A DNA stretch of 64,000 nt from Chitinophaga pendula (GTDB taxonomy: Bacteria; Bacteroidota; Bacteroidia; Chitinophagales; Chitinophagaceae): contig NZ_CP077769.1 in NCBI RefSeq assembly GCF_020386615.1, positions 7,055,501 through 7,119,500 of the forward strand. Reading direction: 5' to 3'. Below are positions 1 to 8,735 of this stretch, piece after piece (position 1 is the stretch's first letter; every line of letters begins with the position of its first letter). The notes under the pieces are model-generated. The model was not told the DNA's origin. It saw nothing but the letters and a program-made list of their open reading frames with translations, and searched no databases. Made by a program: the position numbers and the translations under genes.

Positions 1-900
1 AGCGGTAAAATAGTGGCCGTCGGTAAGAAGGCCATGATGATGCATGAAAAGACGCATGAATACCTGCGCACCATCCGCCCATTGAAAGATGGCGTGATCG
101 CAGACTTCAATGCGGCTGAAGGGATGCTGAGAGAGCTGATTAAAATGGTGTATCCTAAAAAGCCTCTTTTCGCACCCAGCTGGCGGATGGTGATATGTAT
201 CCCTTCCAGCATCACAGAAGTAGAAAAAAGAGCCGTGCGTGACTCAGCAGAGCAGGCCGGCGCCAAAGAGGTATACCTCATACATGAACCCATGGCTGCG
301 GCCCTCGGTATAGGCATCGATGTAGAAGAGCCTGTAGGTAACATGATCATCGACATCGGTGGCGGTACTACCGGTATCTCCGTAATCGCCCTGGCAGGTA
401 TCGTCTGCGACCAGAGCATCCGTATCGCCGGTGATGAATTCACCGCCGATATCATGGAAGCCCTCCGCCGATACCATAGCTTACTGATCGGTGAGCGTAC
501 CGCCGAACAGATCAAGATCCAGATCGGCTCTGCCCTCAAAGAACTGGATAACCCACCAGATGACGTACCCGTAAATGGTCGTGACCTGGTAACCGGTATC
601 CCCAAACAGATCATGGTATCTTACCAGGAGATCGCCGAGGCACTGGATAAGTCCATCTTTAAGATAGAAGAAGCCATCCTGAAAGCGCTGGAAACAACGC
701 CGCCCGAGCTGGCTGCAGATATCTACCGCAGAGGCCTCTACCTGACCGGTGGTGGTGCCCTGCTCCGTGGCCTGGACAAACGCCTGGCCCAAAAGATCAA
801 ACTGCCCGTGCATGTTGCAGACGATCCGCTGCGCGCAGTGGTGAGAGGCACCGGCATCGCGTTGAGACACGTAGGGAAGTATCCTTTCCTGATGCAATAA
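1..900 (+). CDS. mreB: MreB, rod-shape-determining actin homologue (5' partial)
   Basis: The reading frame is open from the first base, so the start codon and the N-terminal ATPase lobe lie outside the window; 299 residues remain. MreB is a bacterial actin that forms membrane-bound filaments and steers lateral cell-wall synthesis. The sequence shows the phosphate-2 loop IGGGTT, the adenosine-binding TGGGALLRGL segment near the C-terminus, and the actin-fold stretch EPMAAALGIG. It is followed in the same direction by mreC, mreD, mrdA and rodA, the classic elongasome order. A GTG at 13 is in frame but lies within the conserved fold, so it is not the start. Confidence 0.96.
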   Translation, partial: SGKIVAVGKKAMMMHEKTHEYLRTIRPLKDGVIADFNAAEGMLRELIKMVYPKKPLFAPSWRMVICIPSSITEVEKRAVRDSAEQAGAKEVYLIHEPMAAALGIGIDVEEPVGNMIIDIGGGTTGISVIALAGIVCDQSIRIAGDEFTADIMEALRRYHSLLIGERTAEQIKIQIGSALKELDNPPDDVPVNGRDLVTGIPKQIMVSYQEIAEALDKSIFKIEEAILKALETTPPELAADIYRRGLYLTGGGALLRGLDKRLAQKIKLPVHVADDPLRAVVRGTGIALRHVGKYPFLMQ

Positions 901-919
901 TATTTGAAAATCCACCCCC

Positions 920-953
920 CCCGGTATACAGGCGCCAGCGCAGGTATACCGGG
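920..953. other. Perfect inverted repeat between mreB and mreC
   Basis: A 10-bp perfect inverted repeat, CCCGGTATAC at 920-929 and GTATACCGGG at 944-953, encloses a 14-nt GC-rich loop. No T-run follows on either strand, so it is not a standard intrinsic terminator. In the mRNA it would be a stable hairpin about 30 nt before the mreC GTG. It could set mreB:mreC stoichiometry by mRNA processing or partial termination, which is inference. Confidence 0.6.
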
Positions 954-983
954 ACATGGAATCTCCAAATTAAGATCTAACAG

Positions 984-1871
984 GTGCGTAATCTCATCAT
1001 CTTCTTACGGCGGTATTTTAACTTCTTTCTGTTCCTCATACTGGAAGTGATCTGCCTCGTACTGGTATTCAGTAATAACAACTTCCAGCATACCGCCTAC
1101 CTCAATTCTGCCAACGCTATCAGTGGAAAAATGTATGACCGCTACAACGACGTACAATACTACTTCCACCTCAAAGCCACCAACGACAGCCTGGTATCCG
1201 AAAATACCCGCCTGCACAACCTACTGCGTACCAGCTTCGATAGTGCCGTCAATAACAACATCGCCAAGACCGATACTATCAGAAAATTCAGCGACGATAC
1301 CTTACACAAAGTAGTCGGCACAGAACTACGCCGTTACCTCTACCGCGAAGCAAAGGTCATCAACAACTCTGTTAATAAGCCCATGAACTATATCACCATC
1401 CACCGCGGTAGCCTGGATGGTATCCGCCCTAATATGGGCGTAATAGGCCCCAGCGGTGTAGTAGGCGTCGTACGGAGCGTAAGCGATCACTATGCTGTGA
1501 TCCTGTCGCTGCTGTCCCGCTCTTCTACCTTTGGATTCAGCGCCCGCCTGAGCCGCTCCCGCGAAATGGGGACCGTACACTGGGATGGCGAAAATCCCGG
1601 ATATGCCGTCATGAAAGATGTGCCCAAAAGCGTAAAACTGACCAAGGGAGACACCGTCACCACCAGTGGCTACTCCGCCCTCTTCCCCGAAAATATTCAT
1701 ATCGGATACGTAGAGAGCTTCAGCCTGGCCGACAAATCCAGCACAGCATACACCATCCGTATCAAGCTGGCGACCAACTTTTACAACCTGCAATACGTTT
1801 ACGTGATAGATAACTTGCTGAAAGAAGAACAGCAACGATTGGAAGACTCAACATACCGGCTGACCAAATGA
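984..1871 (+). CDS. mreC: MreC, rod-shape-determining protein
   Basis: MreC is a bitopic inner-membrane protein whose periplasmic part links MreB filaments to the PBP2/RodA wall synthase. The 295-residue product has an N-terminal transmembrane segment (about residues 10-30) and a helical coiled-coil region around residues 45-90. The beta-barrel domain follows, with the family pattern IHRGSLDGIRPNMGVIGPSGVVG. The start is GTG at 984, just after the mreB-mreC hairpin. The 3' end overlaps mreD by 4 nt (ATGA), indicating translational coupling. Confidence 0.93.
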   Translation: MRNLIIFLRRYFNFFLFLILEVICLVLVFSNNNFQHTAYLNSANAISGKMYDRYNDVQYYFHLKATNDSLVSENTRLHNLLRTSFDSAVNNNIAKTDTIRKFSDDTLHKVVGTELRRYLYREAKVINNSVNKPMNYITIHRGSLDGIRPNMGVIGPSGVVGVVRSVSDHYAVILSLLSRSSTFGFSARLSRSREMGTVHWDGENPGYAVMKDVPKSVKLTKGDTVTTSGYSALFPENIHIGYVESFSLADKSSTAYTIRIKLATNFYNLQYVYVIDNLLKEEQQRLEDSTYRLTK

Positions 1872-2377
1872 GTATACTGTTAAGAAATATTATCCGTTTC
1901 GCACTTTTATTGCTGCTACAGGTATTTGTGCTCAACAAAATACTGGTACACCAGCTGGTAAGTCCGTACCTGTACGTACTGTTCATCATCGCATTACCAT
2001 TCAATATGCCGCGTCCGGCTATCCTGATACTCGGTCTTGTACTGGGCCTCAGCCTCGACATGTTCATGAACACCATGGGCATGCACGCCGCCGCTTGTGT
2101 ATTGGTCGCCTATCTGCGCCCATTCATCATGAACATCCTGTCACCGCAGGGCGGATTTGAAACGACCCTCAAATCGCCTTCCATGACCAGCATGGGCATC
2201 ACTCCTTTTCTCATCTATGCATCCGTACTGGTGTTTGTGCATCATACCGTCTTCTTCCTGCTGGAAGTGTTCGGCTTTGCCAACCCCCTGTACCTGTTGC
2301 TCAAAATACTGTGCTCTACCGCAGCCAGTCTATTCCTCATACTCCTGTATGAGCTGTTGTTCTTTTCCAAAAAATAG
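1868..2377 (+). CDS. mreD: MreD, rod-shape-determining membrane protein
   Basis: A 169-residue, very hydrophobic protein with about five transmembrane segments, as expected for MreD, the integral membrane partner of MreC. The assignment rests mainly on its position directly after mreC (ATGA overlap), its size and its hydropathy; the motif PFNMPRPAILILGLVLGLSLD fits Bacteroidetes MreD. It precedes a 190-nt gap that contains the mrdA promoter. Confidence 0.85.
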   Translation: MSILLRNIIRFALLLLLQVFVLNKILVHQLVSPYLYVLFIIALPFNMPRPAILILGLVLGLSLDMFMNTMGMHAAACVLVAYLRPFIMNILSPQGGFETTLKSPSMTSMGITPFLIYASVLVFVHHTVFFLLEVFGFANPLYLLLKILCSTAASLFLILLYELLFFSKK

Positions 2378-2456
2378 GAACACCCCGCTCAAAAAGCTGT
2401 ATCCGCATGCTGTTGACCGCCGACAAACCAAGCCTGCACGTTGCCGTGCAATGGTC

Positions 2457-2488
2457 TTTGGCAGGCTGACAAACTTCGTGTAGGTTTG
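2457..2488 (+). promoter_or_regulatory. Promoter of first mrdA copy
   Basis: TTTG at 2457-2460 and TAGGTTTG at 2481-2488 are separated by 20 nt, an exact match to the Bacteroidetes housekeeping promoter (TTTG, 19-21 nt, TAnnTTTG). It lies 83 nt before the mrdA ATG. The -33 element sits in the right arm of an inverted repeat (AGCCTGC at 2431-2437 with GCAGGCT at 2461-2467), which could close part of the promoter when extruded. The mrdA-rodA pair can therefore be transcribed separately from mreBCD. Confidence 0.75.
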
Positions 2489-2570
2489 TAGTAGTATCGG
2501 TGTGACCGATGGCCATATCGGTGCAGGTAGGATTCGTGAATTTGGAAACTGTTATCCGGAATTTCTGTAA

Positions 2571-4523
2571 ATGTCTGTTTATAATCAGCCCAGGAAAAGA
2601 GTTATTCAGGCGATCATGCTGGGGATGGTGATACTGATCATCACCCGCTTGTTCTTCCTGCAGATCGTAGAGAAAAAATATACCAAACTGGCAGATGCCA
2701 ACGCCGTATTACGGAAGGTTGTCTATCCCAGCCGCGGTATCATCTTCGACCGTAAAGGCAAAAGCATTCTAAGCAATGATGCCCTTTATGACCTGGTCGT
2801 TACACCCTCCAGCGTCAAAAACATCGATACTAATTACCTCTGCGACATACTACGTATCGACACTGCAGAATTCCGTAAGCGGATCGTAACAGCGATCATC
2901 AAAAACGGACGGGTACGCCAGTCCGTGTTCGCGCCATTGCTGCCTCCCGAAGTGTTCGGCCGACTCCAGGAAAGTATGTACCTCTTCCAGCCAGGATTTG
3001 AACTGGTACAACGCCAAATACGTGCCTACCCCTTCGCCACCGCCGCAAATATCCTGGGATATATCGGCGAGGTGTCACCACAGATGCTGGAAAAACCCGC
3101 CTATAGCGCCTACCAGCAGGGAGACTATGTGGGCATGACCGGTCTGGAAAAGACCTACGAAAGCGTCCTGATGGGTCAACGGGGTATCCAGTACCTGGTA
3201 AAAGATAACCTCAACCGCCCCCAGGGCCCCTACGAAAAAGGAGAATTCGACACAGCAGCAGTAGCGGGTAAAAACCTCCGCCTGTCATTAGATATAGACC
3301 TGCAGGGACTGGGAGAACGGCTCATGCGTAATAAGATAGGCAGCGTAGTAGCCATCGATCCCAAGTCAGGTGGCATCCTGGCCATGGTGAGCAGCCCTAC
3401 CTACGATCCTAACCTGCTCACAGGCTCCTTCCGGAGCGCCAACTTCAGCCGCCTCTACCTGGATACCACCAAACCGCTCTTTAACCGTGCCATACAGGCC
3501 ATGTATCCGCCGGGATCTACCTTCAAACCTATGATCGCCCTGGTGGCCCTGGATGAAGGTGTGATCACCCCTGCCTTCGGATATCCCTGCGGTGGCGCTT
3601 ACTTCGGCTGTAACCGCCCCATCAAATGTACCCACAGGGGCGGCGGCCACGCAGCCAACCTGCGCCTCGCACTGGCCAACTCCTGTAACTCCTACTTCTC
3701 CCATATATACCGCCTCAGCGTAGACGCCAGTAAATTCGGTGGCATCAAAATCGGCGGTATGCAGAAATGGGCCGGCTACATGCGCTCCTTCGGATTCGGA
3801 CACCGTACCGGTATCGACATCCCGGGAGAATATGGTGGCCTTATCCCCGACAGCGCCTATTATAATAAAAGATACAAAGGCAGCTACAACTCCTGCACCT
3901 CCGTGTTCCTGGGCATCGGCCAGGGGGAAGTACTACTCACCCCGCTACAGCTGGCCAACGCCATGTGTATCATCGCCAACAAAGGATATTACTATATACC
4001 GCATTTCGTACAAACTATCGATAACGACAACACCGACCTGCTGACAAAATATAAAGAAAAACACGTCGTAGCACATATCTCCGACAGCGCCTATAATGTG
4101 GTGATCAACGGGATGACAGATGTGGTAGAAAAAGGTACCGGGCGTGTCGCCCAGATCGAAGGATACCGTGTAGGTGGTAAAACAGGTACAGCAGAAAACT
4201 ATGCCATCGTCAATGGCGTACGTACCAAAATGAAAGACCACTCCGTATTCGTCGCCTTCGCACCGGCCGATAACCCGAAGATCGCCATCGCCGTAGTAGT
4301 GGAAAACGCAGGTTTCGGCGCTACCTATGCCGGTCCTATCGCCTCCCTCATGATGGAGAAATACCTGAACGATACGATCTCCGCCAAGCGCCAGCCGTTG
4401 ATAAAACGTATGCTGGATGCCAATACCATACCGGAAGCTATGCGCGCTAAATCCAAACTGGACTCGCTCAACAGGAAAGCACCGGTGATAGACAAAACCG
4501 GCCAGCAGATCAAAACAAACTAA
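2571..4523 (+). CDS. mrdA: Penicillin-binding protein 2, elongasome transpeptidase (copy 1)
   Basis: Class B PBP that cross-links peptidoglycan during elongation together with RodA. The 650-residue product has one N-terminal membrane anchor (about residues 13-32), a PBP dimerisation domain, and a transpeptidase domain with all three catalytic motifs: S316-T-F-K319, S371-C-N373 and K537-T-G539. The segment before KTG reads EKGTGRVAQIEGYR, the usual PBP2 pattern. It has its own promoter (2457-2488), is followed 40 nt later by rodA, and is closely related along its length to the second mrdA at 6029. Confidence 0.95.
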   Translation: MSVYNQPRKRVIQAIMLGMVILIITRLFFLQIVEKKYTKLADANAVLRKVVYPSRGIIFDRKGKSILSNDALYDLVVTPSSVKNIDTNYLCDILRIDTAEFRKRIVTAIIKNGRVRQSVFAPLLPPEVFGRLQESMYLFQPGFELVQRQIRAYPFATAANILGYIGEVSPQMLEKPAYSAYQQGDYVGMTGLEKTYESVLMGQRGIQYLVKDNLNRPQGPYEKGEFDTAAVAGKNLRLSLDIDLQGLGERLMRNKIGSVVAIDPKSGGILAMVSSPTYDPNLLTGSFRSANFSRLYLDTTKPLFNRAIQAMYPPGSTFKPMIALVALDEGVITPAFGYPCGGAYFGCNRPIKCTHRGGGHAANLRLALANSCNSYFSHIYRLSVDASKFGGIKIGGMQKWAGYMRSFGFGHRTGIDIPGEYGGLIPDSAYYNKRYKGSYNSCTSVFLGIGQGEVLLTPLQLANAMCIIANKGYYYIPHFVQTIDNDNTDLLTKYKEKHVVAHISDSAYNVVINGMTDVVEKGTGRVAQIEGYRVGGKTGTAENYAIVNGVRTKMKDHSVFVAFAPADNPKIAIAVVVENAGFGATYAGPIASLMMEKYLNDTISAKRQPLIKRMLDANTIPEAMRAKSKLDSLNRKAPVIDKTGQQIKTN

Positions 4524-4563
4524 CAGAACAATATACTCAGGAACTTATAACATACCCGTTTAA

Positions 4564-5850
4564 ATGAACCGCTCGCAAGCAAAACTTACCCAAGGGATCG
4601 ACTGGCCTGTGCTAGGCCTTTATATGGCATTAGTGTTCATTGGCCTCCTATCTATTTTTGCGGCGGAATACCGGGAAGGAGATAATATCTGGCAGAACAT
4701 CTCCCACCTGAATAAAAACTATGCCCGCCAGCTGCTGTGGCTGGGCGTATCTATCGTACTGGCTACCATCATCTGGCTTACAGACAGTAAGTTCTTCACC
4801 GCCACTGCCAACCTCCTGTACGCCTTCGGCTTACTGTCGCTACTGGTCGTATTGGGAATAGGTACTGATGTAAAAGGTTCCCACTCCTGGCTCGAATTAG
4901 GAGGATTCCGCTTTCAACCGGCAGAGTTTGCCAAACTGTGTACCAACCTGGCACTGGCCAAATACCTGTCATCGCAGGAGACAGACTTCACCAAACTTAG
5001 ATCCCGGCTGATAGCCGCCGCCATCGCCCTCATCCCCTCAGCGATCATCATCCTGCAGGACGAAACAGGACTGGCACTGGTATATTTCTCCTTCTTCCTC
5101 GTCATGTACCGCGAAGGACTACCCGGCGTATTACTGGTGATCGCCTTCTCCGGTATCGTACTGGTATTGTCTGCCTTGCTCGTAGATAAAAATATCCTGC
5201 TCATCATATTCACCGTGATCACCGCCCTCGTGATCTACTTCAGCCGCCGCGAAATCAAACGCAACCGCAGCCGCCTGGCACTGATACTCAGTATATGGGT
5301 GTTCTGCGCCGGCTTCGTCATGTTCGTCGTGCCTTTCGTATTCACCAAAGTATTGAAAGACTACCAGGTAAGAAGGATCGAAGTAATGCTCGGTAAAGAA
5401 AACGATCCCAAAGCCACCTACAACACCCGGCAGAGTATGATCGCCATCGGCTCCGGTGGCTTACTGGGTAAAGGATACCTGAGAGGTACACAAACCCGCT
5501 TCGACTTCGTACCAGAACAAAGCACCGACTTTATCTTCTGTACCGTAGGAGAAGACTTCGGCTTTATCGGCAGCATCATCTTCCTCGCTATCTATGTAGC
5601 CCTGCTCTTACGGATCATCTATATCGCCGAACGACAACGATCGACATTCAGCCGCGTATATGCATACGGGGTAGCCAGTATCATATTTTTCCACCTGGCC
5701 ATCAATATATCCATGACCATCGGTCTGGCACCCGTGATCGGGATACCGCTCCCACTGGTCAGTTACGGCGGCTCCTCCCTGATGACATTCACCATGCTTA
5801 TCTTCATCATGCTCCGGTTAGATGCCGACAGACAGATGGTATTAAGATAA
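4564..5850 (+). CDS. rodA: RodA, SEDS peptidoglycan glycosyltransferase
   Basis: RodA polymerises lipid II into glycan strands for cell elongation in complex with a class B PBP. The 428-residue polytopic protein shows about ten transmembrane segments and SEDS family motifs: the KGSHSWLELGGFRFQPAEFAKL region after helix 3, the QDETGLALVYFSFF segment, and the C-terminal PLPLVSYGGSSL. The extracellular loop is long and charged (KENDPKATYNTRQSMIAIG). It is sandwiched between two mrdA copies, so it may partner with either. Confidence 0.95.
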   Translation: MNRSQAKLTQGIDWPVLGLYMALVFIGLLSIFAAEYREGDNIWQNISHLNKNYARQLLWLGVSIVLATIIWLTDSKFFTATANLLYAFGLLSLLVVLGIGTDVKGSHSWLELGGFRFQPAEFAKLCTNLALAKYLSSQETDFTKLRSRLIAAAIALIPSAIIILQDETGLALVYFSFFLVMYREGLPGVLLVIAFSGIVLVLSALLVDKNILLIIFTVITALVIYFSRREIKRNRSRLALILSIWVFCAGFVMFVVPFVFTKVLKDYQVRRIEVMLGKENDPKATYNTRQSMIAIGSGGLLGKGYLRGTQTRFDFVPEQSTDFIFCTVGEDFGFIGSIIFLAIYVALLLRIIYIAERQRSTFSRVYAYGVASIIFFHLAINISMTIGLAPVIGIPLPLVSYGGSSLMTFTMLIFIMLRLDADRQMVLR

Positions 5851-5938
5851 TCTGCTGCACCTGATTTTACCACTTATAAGCACTTGGTACCGTTCCCGGA
5901 AAAGACACGGTAACCGGGTGAATTTAAGTGCCGCGGCC

Positions 5939-5969
5939 TTGTACCACACATAGATTTCCAGTAGGTTTG
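5939..5969 (+). promoter_or_regulatory. Promoter of second mrdA copy
   Basis: TTG at 5939-5941 and TAGGTTTG at 5962-5969 are again exactly 20 nt apart. The 14-nt core GTAGGTTTGTAGTA is identical to that of the first mrdA promoter, suggesting the duplication included the promoter. The -7 box ends 59 nt before the ATG. Confidence 0.72.
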
Positions 5970-6028
5970 TAGTATTCCCAAACTTTATTTTCAGCATACC
6001 GCAAACACAGGAAATCACGTCTGTACCC

Positions 6029-7939
6029 ATGTCCGTATTTAATCATCCCAGGAAGAAGGTGATCCAGCTCATCATCCTGTCCATCAGCTTATTGGTAGTA
6101 GCACGTTTATTCTACTTACAGATAGTAGAGAAGAAGTATGCCAAACTAGCCGACGCCAATGCTGTACTTCGTAAAGTCATTTACCCCAGCAGGGGTATCA
6201 TCTTCGACCGTAAAGGAAGAAGTGTACTGAGTAATGATGCCTTGTACGACCTGGTCGTCACCCCCGCCAGCATTAAAAATGTAGACACTGCCTATCTCTG
6301 TCGTATACTGCAGATAGACCACGAAGAATTCAAAAAACGTATCGTCAACGCTATCGTCAAAAATGGAAGAGTAAGACCTTCCGTCTTCGCACCGCTACTA
6401 CCCCAAGCTACTTTCGGAAAACTGAAAGAGAGTATGTACCTCTTCCAGCCGGGTTTCGAACTGGTGTTAAGGCAGGTGCGTTCTTATCCATATGTCGCCG
6501 GCGCCAACATCCTCGGATATATTGGCGAAGTATCGCCTGCCATGCTGGAGAAACCAGCCTTCAGCGCCTACCAGATGGGCGATTACCTGGGCATGACCGG
6601 CCTGGAAAGAACGTACGAAAAAGTACTCATGGGACAACGGGGCATACAATACCTGGTCAAAGACAACCTGAACCGCCCACAAGGGCCTTACGAAAATGGA
6701 GAATTCGACTCTGCCGCCGTAGCAGGTAAAAACCTGCGGCTCGCACTGGATATTACGTTGCAGGAACTGGGAGAGCGACTGCTGCATAACAAGATCGGCA
6801 GCGCCGTCGCCATCGATCCCAAAACCGGCGGCATACTGGCTATGATAAGCAGCCCTACCTATGATCCTAACCTGCTGACAGGATCAGCCAGGGGTGCCAA
6901 CTTCAGCCGGCTGTACACCGATACAACGAAACCACTATTCAATCGTGCCATACAGGCTATGTACCCGCCAGGGTCTACCTTCAAACCCATGATAGCATTG
7001 GTTGCACTGGACGAAGGTGTGATCACCCCTTCCTTCGGATACCCCTGCAGCGGCGCCTACCTGGCCTGCTCCCGCCCGCTGAAATGCCTGCATCATAATG
7101 CCGGACATGCCGGCAACCTGCGACTCGCACTGGCCAACTCCTGCAATGCCTACTTCTCCCATCTCTACCGCCTCAGCGTAGATGCCGGCAAATTCGGTGG
7201 TATCAAAGCCGGTGGCCTGCAGACCTGGGCCAACTATATGCACACATTCGGATTCGGGCACCGCACCGGCATAGACATTCCCGGCGAAGCCGGAGGACTC
7301 ATTCCCGACAGCGCTTATTATAATAAAAGATATAAAGGCAGCTATAACTCCTGCACCTCCGTATTCCTGGGCATCGGCCAGGGGGAAGTATTGCTGACAC
7401 CCCTACAACTGGCTAACGCCATGTGTATCATCGCCAACCGCGGACATTATTATACCCCTCACTTCGTAGAGCGGATCGACAACGATAGCAGCGATATCCT
7501 GGCCAAATACCGGGAGAAGCACGTAGTGGCCCACATCTCCGATAGCGCCTACAGCGCCGTGATCAACGGGATGATCGATGTAGTCGCCAAAAGAGCGGAC
7601 CGCCTGCCAGGATATAATGTAGGTGGTAAGACCGGTACCGCAGAGAATTATGCCATCGCCAACGGCGTACGCTTTCAGCAGAAAGACCACTCCCTGTTCG
7701 TCGCGTTCGCGCCGGCAGAAAATCCGCGTATAGCCATCGCGGTAGTAGTGGAGAACGCCGGTTTTGGCGGTACATACGCGGCCCCCATCGCCTCCCTGAT
7801 GATGGAAAAATACCTGAACGATACTATCGCCACCCAACGCCTGCCGCTGGTCAAAAAGCTGATGGAATCCACCACCATATCCCCTGCCATGTTATCCCGG
7901 TCCAGACTGGATTCCGTCGGTACCGGCCGCCGTATATAG
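6029..7939 (+). CDS. Penicillin-binding protein 2 paralogue (copy 2)
   Basis: A second full-length elongasome-type class B PBP (636 residues), co-linear with the copy at 2571 and very similar over nearly all of its length. It keeps the membrane anchor, dimerisation domain and catalytic motifs S316-T-F-K, S371-C-N and K534-T-G. It differs just before KTG: copy 1's GTG-containing stretch EKGTGRVAQIEGYR is replaced by the shorter AKRADRLPGYN, a loss of three residues, and the C-terminal tail is shorter. Intact motifs argue against a pseudogene. It may be a specialised or less beta-lactam-sensitive elongasome PBP, which is inference. Confidence 0.9.
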   Translation: MSVFNHPRKKVIQLIILSISLLVVARLFYLQIVEKKYAKLADANAVLRKVIYPSRGIIFDRKGRSVLSNDALYDLVVTPASIKNVDTAYLCRILQIDHEEFKKRIVNAIVKNGRVRPSVFAPLLPQATFGKLKESMYLFQPGFELVLRQVRSYPYVAGANILGYIGEVSPAMLEKPAFSAYQMGDYLGMTGLERTYEKVLMGQRGIQYLVKDNLNRPQGPYENGEFDSAAVAGKNLRLALDITLQELGERLLHNKIGSAVAIDPKTGGILAMISSPTYDPNLLTGSARGANFSRLYTDTTKPLFNRAIQAMYPPGSTFKPMIALVALDEGVITPSFGYPCSGAYLACSRPLKCLHHNAGHAGNLRLALANSCNAYFSHLYRLSVDAGKFGGIKAGGLQTWANYMHTFGFGHRTGIDIPGEAGGLIPDSAYYNKRYKGSYNSCTSVFLGIGQGEVLLTPLQLANAMCIIANRGHYYTPHFVERIDNDSSDILAKYREKHVVAHISDSAYSAVINGMIDVVAKRADRLPGYNVGGKTGTAENYAIANGVRFQQKDHSLFVAFAPAENPRIAIAVVVENAGFGGTYAAPIASLMMEKYLNDTIATQRLPLVKKLMESTTISPAMLSRSRLDSVGTGRRI

Positions 7940-7962
7940 CGGAATGCTTAACTTGCAGGATT

Positions 7963-8709
7963 ATGGCACGAATTATTCCATTATCCGAAGGGTCTTTTAC
8001 AGTAGATGCGACCAAACAGTTCATTCCCTTCGATGAAAAAAAGGATAGCATGACCCAGCGTAACCATGGTTCATTGCTGGTAGAAATACAACCTTTCCTC
8101 GTCATCACAGACCGTGATTATATCCTCTTCGACACCGGCCTCGGTTTCCGTAACCCGGACGGCGTTTTACAATTGCATCAACACCTGATCGACCATGGCG
8201 TAAACCCAATGGAGATCACCAAAGTGCTGATGAGCCATCTGCATAAAGACCACTCCGGTGGCGTATCTGCCGTAGACCCCGTGTCCGGACAACGCTCACT
8301 GACCTTTCCGCAGGCCACCTACTATGTAAATGCACAGGAGATGGCCTACGCCATCGAAATGGATGGTAAATCCTATCACGCAGAAGATATCTCCCTGCTC
8401 CGCCAGCGGGATAATGTCGTATTCATCGACGGCAACGGTACTATCGATGGCTATATACATTACGAACTCACCGGCGGTCACTGCCCATACCACCAGGTAT
8501 TCCTCGTAGATGACGGAGAAGATAAAGTGTTCTTCGGTGGTGATGTGGCACCACAGATATCACAAATGAAAAGCCGCTTCGTCGCCAAATATGACTACGA
8601 TGGCAAACGTAGCATGGAGCTAAGACAGGAATTTATGGAAAGAGGCAAAAATGAAGACTGGACCTTCCTGTATTATCACGATACCAAACTGCCGTTCGGC
8701 AAGTTCTAA
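7963..8709 (+). CDS. Metallo-beta-lactamase-fold hydrolase
   Basis: A 248-residue cytoplasmic protein of the MBL superfamily, which binds one or two metal ions and hydrolyses esters, lactones, thioesters or similar bonds. The signature SHLHKDHSGG (HxHxDH) is present. It is followed by TGGHCPYHQ, which supplies a further metal histidine, and by FFGGDVAP, which supplies the bridging aspartate. The overall layout resembles quorum-quenching lactonase-like and generic MBL hydrolases, but the substrate cannot be told from sequence. It starts 23 nt after the mrdA copy 2 stop codon and may be read through from it. Confidence 0.85.
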   Translation: MARIIPLSEGSFTVDATKQFIPFDEKKDSMTQRNHGSLLVEIQPFLVITDRDYILFDTGLGFRNPDGVLQLHQHLIDHGVNPMEITKVLMSHLHKDHSGGVSAVDPVSGQRSLTFPQATYYVNAQEMAYAIEMDGKSYHAEDISLLRQRDNVVFIDGNGTIDGYIHYELTGGHCPYHQVFLVDDGEDKVFFGGDVAPQISQMKSRFVAKYDYDGKRSMELRQEFMERGKNEDWTFLYYHDTKLPFGKF

Positions 8710-8735
8710 ATAGTTATCCTGCCTGTCACCTTTAT

